In this document: positions 36,709 through 44,599 of the stretch, in pieces
Layout: each line of letters begins with the position of its first letter
Position numbering within the stretch: position 1 is the stretch's first letter
Source of the DNA: an uncultured Rothia sp.
GTDB lineage: Bacteria > Actinomycetota > Actinomycetes > Actinomycetales > Micrococcaceae
Direction: 5' to 3'
Length of the DNA: 64,000 nucleotides
NCBI GenBank assembly: GCA_946221065.1
Contig: CAMIIO010000004.1
Location: 186,001-250,000 of the forward strand
Position numbers and translations under genes: made by a program
Notes under the pieces: model-generated
The model's database searches: none
Told to the model about the DNA's origin: nothing
What the model saw: the letters and a program-made list of their open reading frames with translations, nothing else

Positions 36709-38616
36709 CTAGGAGCGCTGACGACGGCGGTACTCGCGTACACGCTCGTTCGCATCCAAGATGACCTTACGGATACGGATAGCTTCGGGGGTAACCTCAA
36801 CGCACTCGTCTTCGCGAGCGAACTCCAGAGACTCTTCCAGAGTCAGCTTGCGCGGAGGAGTCAGGTTCTCAAAGTTATCCGCAGAAGCCGAACGCATATT
36901 GGTGAGCTTCTTTTCCTTAGTGATATTCACTTCCATGTCATCCGCACGGGAGTTCTCGCCCACAATCATGCCCTCGTACACCTCGGAGGTGGGCTCCACA
37001 AAGAACGCGCCGCGTTCCTGCAGGTTAATCATGGCGTAAGGGGTAACGACGCCGGCGCGGTCAGCAACCAGCGAACCGTTGGTACGGTACTCAATCTCTC
37101 CAGCCCAGGGCTCATAATCAATCGCGTAGGAAGAAGAGATACCTGCACCGCGAGTTTCGGTGAGGAACTGGGTGCGGAAACCAATCAGGCCACGGGCAGG
37201 AACATCAAATTCCATGCGAACCCAGCCGGTACCGTTATTAGACATGCTGGTCATGCGACCCTTACGGGCTGCCATCAGCTGAGTAACAGAACCCAAGTAT
37301 TCCTCGGGAACGTCAATAATCATGTGTTCCATCGGCTCATAGGTTTTGCCATCAATCTGCTTAGTCACAACCTGGGGCTTACCCACGGTCAGCTCGAAGC
37401 CTTCACGGCGCATCTGCTCCACAAGGATAGCCAGTGCGAGCTCGCCACGGCCCTGAACTTCCCAAGCGTCCGGGCGCTGGGTGGGAAGAACCTTCAGAGA
37501 CACGTTACCGATGAGTTCCTTATCCAGGCGGTCCTTTACCTGGCGTGCGGTAACCTTAGCGCCCTTCACTCGGCCAGCAAGAGGGGAAGTGTTAATACCG
37601 ATAGTCATGGAGATCGCGGGATCATCCACGGTAATCAGCGGCAAAGGCTTGGGGTTCTCGGGGTCGGTGAGGGTTTCACCAATGGTGATGTCCTCGATAC
37701 CGGCAACAGCCACAATCTCACCGGGGCCGGCAGACTCGGCAGGAACGCGCTCCAGTGCCTTGGTAGCAAGCAGCTCGGAGATACGAACGTTCTTGGTCTG
37801 TCCGTCCTGACGTACCCAGGCAACGGTCTGACCCTTGCGCAACGTACCGTTGAAGATACGCAACAGTGCCAAACGGCCCAAGAAGGGTGAAGAGTCAAGG
37901 TTGGTTACGTGCGCCTGAAGAACTTCTTCGGGATTGTAGGTAGGCGCAGGAACGTGCTCGATAATGGTCTGGAACAGGGGTTCAAGGTCGTCATTATCTG
38001 GTAGACCGCCATCGGTAGGCTGGTTGAGCGACGCCGCTCCAACCTTACCGGAGGCATAGACTACGGGAACGTCCAGTAGGGCGTCTACGTCAAGATCGGG
38101 AACTTCGTCGGCAAGGTCAGAGCCAAGACCGAGTAGCAGGTCCATAGTCTCGCCAACAACCTCTTCAATACGAGCGTCGGGGCGATCGACCTTGTTCACC
38201 ACAAGAATCACGGGAAGCTTAGCGGCAAGTGCCTTACGGAGCACAAAGCGGGTCTGAGGCAGCGGACCTTCAGAAGCGTCTACCAGCAGAACGACGCCGT
38301 CAACCATGGACAGACCGCGCTCCACCTCGCCACCAAAGTCGGCGTGGCCGGGGGTATCAATAACGTTAATGGTGATAGTTTCGCCGTTAGCAGAGGGACC
38401 ATCGTAGAACACGGTGGTGTTCTTAGCCAGAATGGTGATGCCCTTTTCCTTTTCAAGGTCACCGGAGTCCATCACGCGCTCTTCCACGTCCCCGTGGGAA
38501 GAAAATGCGTGAGTCTGCTTCAGCATCGCATCAACAATAGTGGTTTTTCCGTGGTCCACGTGAGCCACAATCGCTACGTTTCGTAGGTCGTTGCGTGAAG
38601 CGGTGTTTTCAGACAT
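36709..38616 (-). CDS. typA: Ribosome-associated translational GTPase TypA/BipA
   Basis: A translation-factor GTPase (EF-G/LepA family) of 635 residues. G1 AHVDHGKTTIVDAML, switch II region DTPGHADFGGEVERGLSMVD, G4 VNKVDRPDA and G5 ASGKVG are intact. The C-terminal BipA domain has RGLIGFRTQFLTETRGAG. A 406-codon open frame on the opposite strand (36670-37890) is a shadow of this gene. Confidence 0.96.
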   Translation of the reverse strand: MSENTASRNDLRNVAIVAHVDHGKTTIVDAMLKQTHAFSSHGDVEERVMDSGDLEKEKGITILAKNTTVFYDGPSANGETITINVIDTPGHADFGGEVERGLSMVDGVVLLVDASEGPLPQTRFVLRKALAAKLPVILVVNKVDRPDARIEEVVGETMDLLLGLGSDLADEVPDLDVDALLDVPVVYASGKVGAASLNQPTDGGLPDNDDLEPLFQTIIEHVPAPTYNPEEVLQAHVTNLDSSPFLGRLALLRIFNGTLRKGQTVAWVRQDGQTKNVRISELLATKALERVPAESAGPGEIVAVAGIEDITIGETLTDPENPKPLPLITVDDPAISMTIGINTSPLAGRVKGAKVTARQVKDRLDKELIGNVSLKVLPTQRPDAWEVQGRGELALAILVEQMRREGFELTVGKPQVVTKQIDGKTYEPMEHMIIDVPEEYLGSVTQLMAARKGRMTSMSNNGTGWVRMEFDVPARGLIGFRTQFLTETRGAGISSSYAIDYEPWAGEIEYRTNGSLVADRAGVVTPYAMINLQERGAFFVEPTSEVYEGMIVGENSRADDMEVNITKEKKLTNMRSASADNFENLTPPRKLTLEESLEFAREDECVEVTPEAIRIRKVILDANERVREYRRRQRS

Positions 38617-38835
38617 GCGTATAGATCTCGCTTAAATCTAGGGAATAGATAGTGCCCAGGGAACCTCCGCAGACACAGTGCATAACTGATAGAGCACTCA
38701 CGGAGGAGGGCTTAGTGGCAACTATACCCGCCAACACCGCTATTAGAGGTATTGCGGTGATGAACCTCCCACCTATTAGCGGGAAAAATTTGGTAAACAC
38801 CGCGATGTTCCCCACGGTATGCAATCACCTATAGC

Positions 38836-38882
38836 TATGGCGTAGGTACGGGGACAAAAAGTGCCCCCGCACCTACGCCATA
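38836..38882. terminator. Hairpin after the BCCT carrier gene
   Basis: Stem tatggcgtaggt with acctacgccata plus further pairing inward (gggg/cccc, gca/tgc). No long U-tract. It lies downstream of the BCCT gene on the minus strand. The rest of 38617-38929 holds no credible gene. Confidence 0.6.
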
Positions 38883-38929
38883 TTCTTCAGCAGTCTTTAT
38901 CAGAGATTTCTAGCCTCAAAGAACCGCCT

Positions 38930-40813
38930 TTATTTCTCCGAAGAACTCCGCAGAGTGTCATCACCACGCTTGACGACGTCGATATTACCGGTAAGCGATT
39001 CGGCAACAGCCTGTTCTACCTTTGCCTCCACCACTTCATCAAAAGCTTGATCCACCGCCTGATCTACGGCGTTGTCAATTTTCGCATCAACCTTTGCGTC
39101 CACGGCTTCTTCAACAGCCTGGTCCACCGCGAGCGCCACTTTACGATCCATGCCGGCATGGATGTCGCTGTGAACCTCGCGGGCGATTTCTTCACGAGCA
39201 ATACGACGCTGTGCGCGCACAAAGATACGGTGTTCGTAGCTCAGTGCCTTATACAGCGAGGCGCACATGAGGAGCATAACCACGGAGAAGGGAATCGCCG
39301 TCAGAATAGCTACGGTTTGAATTGCCGAGAGCGAGTCCGAACCACCCACCACGATCAGCGCAATAGCGGTGAATGCTGCCACGGCTACCCAGAACACACG
39401 AATCCAGGTCTTTGGTTCGGGAGAGCCATTGGAAGAAATCATACCCAGCACGAGGGCGCCGGAGTCTGCCGAGGTGACAAAGAAGATGGTAATCAGCAGT
39501 ACCGCACCTACTGTGAGCGCCCAGGTTCCAGGGAGGTTCTCAAACATGCGGAACAGCGCATTTTCCGCCGATACCGAACCGTCTGATTCGAGCAGGGTGT
39601 TGTTACCAAAGATTTCCTGGTGTAGCGCGGTGCCACCGAGCACAGAGAACCAGAAGAAGGAGGTAATGGCGGGAACCAGGAGCACGCCGGTCACAAATTC
39701 GCGCACCGAACGACCCTTGGAAACGCGGGCGATGAACATACCGACGAAGGGCGACCAGGAGATCCACCAGCCCCAGTAGAAGGTGGTCCAGGCTGCCTGG
39801 AATTTCTCGCCGTCGTCGCCATAAAAACCCATGGTATCGAAGGTGAGGGTCACGAAGTTCTGTAGGTAGTTACCCATATTGCCGATGAACTCGCGCAATA
39901 AGAAAATGGTGGGTCCAACGATCAGTACAAAGATGCAGACAACTGCGGCAAGAATCAGGTTACCGTTGGAGAGAATTTTCATGCCCTTCTCCAATCCTGT
40001 GACTACCGAAACCAGGGTGATACCCATGAGTACCACGATGATTCCTACCAGCCAGACATTACCCTCAGCGGGAATATCTAGGTAGTTCAGACCGGCGGCA
40101 ATCTGCATAACGCCCAAGCCGAGCGAAGTTGCCACGCCAAAGAGAGTACCTACCAGTGCGATGACGTCGATGGTATCGCCCCAGGCGCCTTTAACACGGT
40201 CACCCAGCAGAGGTTTGAGGGCATACCGGATAGAGAGCGGCATTTTCAAGCGGTGAGCGGAGTAGGCAATCGCCAAACCAACAATCACATAGATTGCCCA
40301 CGGGTGCAGACCCCAGTGCAGGAAGGACCGGCTCATTGCTGCCTGAGCAACCTCGGCTTCAGATCCTTCGACGCCGGGCGGTGGCGTCACAAAGTGCATG
40401 AGCGGTTCAGTGCCACCATAGAACACCAAACCGATACCCATGCCCGCTGCGAAAAGAAATGCGAACCAGGTCATGAAAGAGAACTCGGGTTCGTCGTCGT
40501 CGTTGCCGATTTTAATGTCGCCCAGGCGGGAGAATCCCAGATAGAGGGCGAAGATGACGAAGAACGCCACGATGGCTACGTAATACCAGCCGAGGTAGGA
40601 GATGACATCGGACTGAAGTGCCGAGAAGAGGTCTTTAGCTTTCTGTGGGAATGCCAGGGTAAGACCAATGAATACCGCCATGATGATGGCTGCGGGCCAG
40701 AATACGCGGGGAGCCAGTTTGCCTTCACGCACGTTTTCTCGCGCTTCTGCGGGAACGTCGTTCTTCCGCAGATCGGGGGCGTCGTCGGTGGACGCCAGCT
40801 GTGTATCAGCCAT
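38930..40813 (-). CDS. BCCT-family glycine betaine/choline-type transporter
   Basis: A 627-residue sodium- or proton-coupled osmolyte carrier. Family markers: FMTWFAFLFAAGMGIGLVFY, HWGLHPWAIYVIVGLAIAYS and TTFYWGWWISWSPFVGMFIA, which holds the Trp-rich substrate segment in TM8. Twelve TM helices are expected. The roughly 70-residue C-terminal tail is unusual: a helical run of Val/Ala/Asp/Glu with a period of about four (AVDQAVEEAVDAKVDAKIDN). In BetP the corresponding domain senses osmolality (established), but there it is basic. Probably osmoregulatory. Confidence 0.93.
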   Translation of the reverse strand: MADTQLASTDDAPDLRKNDVPAEARENVREGKLAPRVFWPAAIIMAVFIGLTLAFPQKAKDLFSALQSDVISYLGWYYVAIVAFFVIFALYLGFSRLGDIKIGNDDDEPEFSFMTWFAFLFAAGMGIGLVFYGGTEPLMHFVTPPPGVEGSEAEVAQAAMSRSFLHWGLHPWAIYVIVGLAIAYSAHRLKMPLSIRYALKPLLGDRVKGAWGDTIDVIALVGTLFGVATSLGLGVMQIAAGLNYLDIPAEGNVWLVGIIVVLMGITLVSVVTGLEKGMKILSNGNLILAAVVCIFVLIVGPTIFLLREFIGNMGNYLQNFVTLTFDTMGFYGDDGEKFQAAWTTFYWGWWISWSPFVGMFIARVSKGRSVREFVTGVLLVPAITSFFWFSVLGGTALHQEIFGNNTLLESDGSVSAENALFRMFENLPGTWALTVGAVLLITIFFVTSADSGALVLGMISSNGSPEPKTWIRVFWVAVAAFTAIALIVVGGSDSLSAIQTVAILTAIPFSVVMLLMCASLYKALSYEHRIFVRAQRRIAREEIAREVHSDIHAGMDRKVALAVDQAVEEAVDAKVDAKIDNAVDQAVDQAFDEVVEAKVEQAVAESLTGNIDVVKRGDDTLRSSSEK

Positions 40814-41090
40814 AGAGAATACCTTAAACTACGTTAGTTGTGTACCTGAAAATGTGTTGTATGAGTGCCTACTACGGGGCACATAAGGTCAGAAAGAACC
40901 TTTACAACCCTAGCTAAGGGGGAGATAGAAAGCCAGGTAATTTATCAGTTAGCTGATGAATATTGACATTAGCTTCACCACATATATTCATCGTTTTATT
41001 CATTCATCCAATATTGTGTTACGCACCACTCCCGTCGCGAGATGCGAGAATCAGCTGGGTTCATCTACCTCCAAATGGGAAGATGGGCTT

Positions 41091-42767
41091 ATGACTAACA
41101 ACATTGTGAATCCCACCTCCACCGAGGCATGGAAAGAACTCAACACTCAGCTCAGCACCCTCAACCCCGATCTCCGCGCATGGTTTGAGAAAGACCCTCA
41201 ACGCGCGGAAAAATTCAGCTTCACCGCTGCCGATCTCTATGTAGATCTCTCCAAAAACCTTATTTCAGAGCAGATTATTCAGTCGCTCCTTAAACTCGCC
41301 AACGACGTCGGGCTTGAAGAACGCCGCGCCGCCATGTTTGCCGGTGAGCACATCAACGTCACCGAAGATCGTGCCGTCCTGCACACCGCGCTACGCCGCC
41401 CTAAAGATGTTTCAGAGAAGCTCGTTGTGGACGGACAGAATATTGATGATGACGTACACGAAGTTCTTGCCAAGGTCTACGACTTCGCAGACCGCGTGCG
41501 TTCGGGCGAATGGACCGGTATTACCGGCAAGAAGATTGAAACCGTAGTCAATATCGGTATCGGTGGTTCAGACCTTGGTCCCGTCATGATTTACGAAGCC
41601 CTCAAGCCCTACGCGCAGGACGGCTTGGAAGCACGATTCATCTCCAACATTGACCCCACCGACGCCGCAGAGACCGTTGCCGATCTCGACCCAGAAACCA
41701 CCCTGTTTATCGTAGCTTCCAAGACCTTTGGCACACTTGAAACCCTCACTAACGCGCGTGTTTGCCGGAAGTGGTTGCTGGATGCCCTGCGTGAGTCCGG
41801 TGCTCTAGAGGGTAAGGAAGACAACGACGCCGTTGCCTCCCACTTCGTTGCCGTCTCCACCGCACTGGATAAGGTTGAAGCATTCGGTATTAATCCCCAG
41901 AATGCCTTTGGTTTCTGGAACTGGGTGGGTGGCCGTTACTCGGTGGACTCCGCCATCGGCACTTCGCTCGCCGTCGTGCTCGGCCCCGATGTCTTTGAAG
42001 AACTACTCGCCGGTTTCCACGCTATGGATGAACACTTCCGCACCGCTCCCCTTGCCGAAAATGTGCCGGCACTCATGGGCTTGCTGAACATCTGGAACGT
42101 GAACTTCCTCGGCGCCGAAACCCACGCGGTACTACCCTACGACCAGTATCTGCACCGTTTCCCCGCGTACCTGCAGCAGCTCACCATGGAGTCTAACGGT
42201 AAGGGTGTGACCGCAGAAGGTCAGCCGGTTATCTACAACACCGGTGAAGTATTCTGGGGCGAGCCCGGAACCAACGGTCAGCACGCGTTCTATCAGCTGA
42301 TTCACCAGGGTACTCGTATTATTCCCGCAGATTTCATTGCTTTCGCTAATCCGGCGCACGCCACCAAGGACGGCGAGCAGGACGTTCACGAGCTCTTCTT
42401 GGCAAACTTCTTTGCCCAGACCAAGGCTCTTGCCTTCGGTAAGACCGCCGAGGAAGTTCGCGCTGAAGGCACCGAAGAGGCAATTGTGCCCGCCCGCGTC
42501 TTCACCGGCAACCGTCCCACCACCTCAATCATGGCAAGCAAGCTCACGCCCTCCGTGCTCGGTCAGCTGATTGCTCTCTACGAGCACATCACCTTTGTTC
42601 AGGGTGCCGTGTGGGGAATCGATTCCTTTGACCAGTGGGGTGTGGAGCTCGGTAAGCAGCTCGCGCTACAGCTGGCTCCCGCCGTCGCCGGTGATCGTGA
42701 GGTTCTGGGTGAGCAGGATTCTTCCACTCAGGCGCTGATTGGTTTCTACCTGGATCAGCGGAAGTAG
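41091..42767 (+). CDS. pgi: Glucose-6-phosphate isomerase
   Basis: Interconverts glucose-6-P and fructose-6-P. ATG 41091 gives 558 residues; the open frame upstream to 40956 looks non-coding. Signatures: GIGGSDLGPVMIYEAL, FIVASKTFGTLETLTNAR, GGRYSVDSAIG (catalytic Glu region follows), the catalytic His in NGQHAFYQLIHQG and the Lys near SFDQWGVELGKQLA. Standard long bacterial type. Convergent with pcp. Confidence 0.96.
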   Translation: MTNNIVNPTSTEAWKELNTQLSTLNPDLRAWFEKDPQRAEKFSFTAADLYVDLSKNLISEQIIQSLLKLANDVGLEERRAAMFAGEHINVTEDRAVLHTALRRPKDVSEKLVVDGQNIDDDVHEVLAKVYDFADRVRSGEWTGITGKKIETVVNIGIGGSDLGPVMIYEALKPYAQDGLEARFISNIDPTDAAETVADLDPETTLFIVASKTFGTLETLTNARVCRKWLLDALRESGALEGKEDNDAVASHFVAVSTALDKVEAFGINPQNAFGFWNWVGGRYSVDSAIGTSLAVVLGPDVFEELLAGFHAMDEHFRTAPLAENVPALMGLLNIWNVNFLGAETHAVLPYDQYLHRFPAYLQQLTMESNGKGVTAEGQPVIYNTGEVFWGEPGTNGQHAFYQLIHQGTRIIPADFIAFANPAHATKDGEQDVHELFLANFFAQTKALAFGKTAEEVRAEGTEEAIVPARVFTGNRPTTSIMASKLTPSVLGQLIALYEHITFVQGAVWGIDSFDQWGVELGKQLALQLAPAVAGDREVLGEQDSSTQALIGFYLDQRK

Positions 42768-42789
42768 TTCTAGCTTTTCGCTTTCCTTG

Positions 42790-42852
42790 CGTTGAGGTGT
42801 CAAAAATATGCACTTTTGGGGTTAAAAAGTGCATATTTTTGACACCTCAACG
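42790..42852. repeat. Family-A hairpin, copy 3 (28-bp perfect stem)
   Basis: Left arm 42790-42817 and right arm 42825-42852 are exact reverse complements with a 7-base loop. The outer part (cgttgaggtgtca) equals copies 1 and 2; the inner part (aaaatatgcactttt) is unique. It lies between convergent pgi and pcp; the TGA stop of pcp (42847-42849) is inside the arm. Confidence 0.92.
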
Positions 42853-43503
42853 TAGTTTAAGGAGGGCTATTTGAAGCACCGCCACAACATCAGCGGCAGG
42901 TAGCGCTGGTACAGGTAGACCTTCTACTCCCCCGGCATCGCGCGACGCCGTCAGGGATTCCTCTACATGTCCACCAGACATTTTTAGTGCGGGAACATGA
43001 ATAAATCCAGCAGGGATTCCCGTGCCGGCAAGCGAATGCATAAGTGCATAGAAAACGTGATTACACACGAAGGTGCCGGCGGTGTTAGAGATTTCTACCG
43101 GGAGGTTGCAGGCTTCTGCTTCGTTAAAGATTTCTCGGATGGGTAGCGTAGAAAAATATGCCGCGGGAGCGCCGGGTACGATGGGCGTATCACGCAGTTG
43201 GTGTCCCGAATTATCGGCAATGCGGGCGTCGTCGCAATTAATCGCAACCCGCTCAAGACTTACTTTATCTCGCCCGACGGCAACGCCCAGGCTGATGACG
43301 GCGTCCGGTCTTTCCCGCTCCAGCACCCGGCTCAGCTCTGTTCGGGATTCGCCAAAGATCACGGGTAGTTCTGCGGTGATAAGTCGCGTATCAGGGAGTT
43401 CGGCGTGTGCCCAGAGCTGTAGTTCGTTGGCGAGGTAAGCGGTAGGGTTTTCTGCGACACCTTCAAAGGCGCCAAAGTAGGTGATGAGAATTTTTTGTGG
43501 CAT
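42847..43503 (-). CDS. pcp: Pyrrolidone-carboxylate peptidase (C15)
   Basis: A cytosolic peptidase removing N-terminal pyroglutamate; 218 residues. Catalytic Glu in ERVAINCDDARIADN, Cys in NTAGTFVCNHVFYALMH, His in AGFIHVP. The start MPQKILITYFGAFEGVAENP is typical (family GFxPF form is GAF here). The stop codon is supplied by the family-A hairpin arm, so the very C-terminus may have been trimmed or extended by that element. Confidence 0.9.
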   Translation of the reverse strand: MPQKILITYFGAFEGVAENPTAYLANELQLWAHAELPDTRLITAELPVIFGESRTELSRVLERERPDAVISLGVAVGRDKVSLERVAINCDDARIADNSGHQLRDTPIVPGAPAAYFSTLPIREIFNEAEACNLPVEISNTAGTFVCNHVFYALMHSLAGTGIPAGFIHVPALKMSGGHVEESLTASRDAGGVEGLPVPALPAADVVAVLQIALLKLR

Positions 43504-43538
43504 GGGTTTTATTCTCTCGGTTGGGTAAAGTGTTCGCT

Positions 43539-43997
43539 ATGGCTTCTCATTCTTCATCGTCTCGTGATTCTCGGCAACGTACTTTTGAGGTGCAGGCTCC
43601 TACCGAGGATGATTATTCTGCGCTGTCGGTAGATGGTTTTGACGATGAGGAGGATATTGAGTCGGAGCTTCGTCCGCAGGTTGCCGCCGTTCCCGGCGCT
43701 TCCCCGGCGAGTGCAGTGTCTCGGTTTTATCGGCTGTATCTGAATTCGCGCGGGTTTGCGAGTACCGCGGAACTTACCTGGGGTTTGGGTTATGCGGTGG
43801 TGACGACGGCAGGCATGTTTATGCTGATGGCATGGATGGGTGTGACGGTGGAGCGTGGCGGGGATGCGGTGTCGTCGCTGTTTCGTGTGCTGTATATGTT
43901 GATGGTTGTGGTGGCGCCGGTATGGCTGATTGTACATTTGACGCCGTCGCTCTCTCTGATTCGCAGGTTTAGAAATGGGCGGATAGAAGAGTTATAG
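43539..43997 (+). CDS. Two-helix membrane protein of unknown function
   Basis: A 152-residue protein from ATG 43539; the open frame from 43497 overlaps the pcp start region and is less likely. The first about 60 residues are acidic and polar (DGFDDEEDIESELRPQ). Two membrane helices follow (LGYAVVTTAGMFMLMAWMGV and LFRVLYMLMVVVAPVWLIVH), then a basic end. No family recognised. Confidence 0.65.
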   Translation: MASHSSSSRDSRQRTFEVQAPTEDDYSALSVDGFDDEEDIESELRPQVAAVPGASPASAVSRFYRLYLNSRGFASTAELTWGLGYAVVTTAGMFMLMAWMGVTVERGGDAVSSLFRVLYMLMVVVAPVWLIVHLTPSLSLIRRFRNGRIEEL

Positions 43998-44088
43998 AGG
44001 TCATAAAAAATATTTTCTTGTAACATTCAAAAATCTGCAACAAAAGTTGATAACCTGGGTCTGACTAGTAAAAACAGTCAAAATTATA

Positions 44089-44116
44089 TTTACCTCACCC
44101 AGGCTCACCTTATAAT
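44089..44116 (+). promoter_or_regulatory. Candidate sigma-A promoter
   Basis: TTTACC (44089-44094) and a perfect TATAAT (44111-44116), separated by 16 bp, lie just before a small ORF and the gene at 44249. Start of transcription would be near 44123. Confidence 0.4.
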
Positions 44117-44134
44117 GAATCCACTCCTTCACAC

Positions 44135-44239
44135 ATGAAACCTCCAGAATCACTTATATATAAATTCTCGGATTCGTTCAAAGGTACGGTCAAAGCAAAA
44201 GCTCTAGCTATTAGAGCGTATTTTCAAGCTATAAAATAG
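44135..44239 (+). CDS. Possible 34-residue small protein
   Basis: An ATG-to-TAG frame encoding a basic, amphipathic-looking peptide (MKPPESLIYKFSDSFKGTVK and on to YFQAIK). No clear ribosome site. It lies directly behind a good -10 box and 9 bp before the next gene, so it may be a leader peptide or chance. Confidence 0.25.
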   Translation: MKPPESLIYKFSDSFKGTVKAKALAIRAYFQAIK

Positions 44240-44248
44240 GATTGTCTT

Positions 44249-44503
44249 GTGAATCAATTAGCAGGTTTATTTTTCAAAAAGGAACATGCCAGGTCTAGCT
44301 GGTTCACAGTTTCTTGCATGCTATTGGCAATAATACTTGTAGTATATGGGGTGTTAACCGAAACAACTATATGGTTCTATTCATTCCCCTTTGCCGTTCT
44401 AAGTTTTCTCGTCATTATTAGACGAGGATTATGGGGTTGGCTACTACCTTGCTTACTGATTATTGCTCTACCGGTAATTGCTATTGCTTTCACCGGTTAC
44501 TAA
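44249..44503 (+). CDS. Small membrane protein of unknown function
   Basis: An 84-residue protein starting at a GTG with AGGAT upstream. Three hydrophobic stretches (WFTVSCMLLAIILVVYGVL; WFYSFPFAVLSFLVII; WGWLLPCLLIIALPVIAIAF). AT-richer than its neighbours. A strong terminator follows at 44537-44576. No family recognised. Confidence 0.6.
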   Translation: MNQLAGLFFKKEHARSSWFTVSCMLLAIILVVYGVLTETTIWFYSFPFAVLSFLVIIRRGLWGWLLPCLLIIALPVIAIAFTGY

Positions 44504-44536
44504 TTAGCGGCTACTAGTTAGTAAATCACTACCGAT

Positions 44537-44576
44537 AAAAAGAGGCCCGGAGCGTCCCCGCCCCGAGCCTCTTTTT
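44537..44576. terminator. Strong two-way terminator
   Basis: aaaaagaggc and gcctcttttt form a stem with extra ccgg/ccgg-like pairing inside; A-tract on one side and T-tract on the other. It serves the small membrane gene (plus) and the S9 peptidase (minus). Confidence 0.85.
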
Positions 44577-44599
44577 CGTCTACTTAACTAATTGGCAAG

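Noticed and set aside
36670..37890. 406-codon open frame on the plus strand
   Set aside because: Entirely antisense to the well-conserved typA; its protein has no domain and the codon pattern mirrors the real gene.
38861..39586. 241-codon open frame on the plus strand
   Set aside because: Antisense to the BCCT gene's repetitive 3' end; no family features.
40253..40837. 194-codon open frame on the plus strand
   Set aside because: Antisense shadow of the BCCT gene 5' half.
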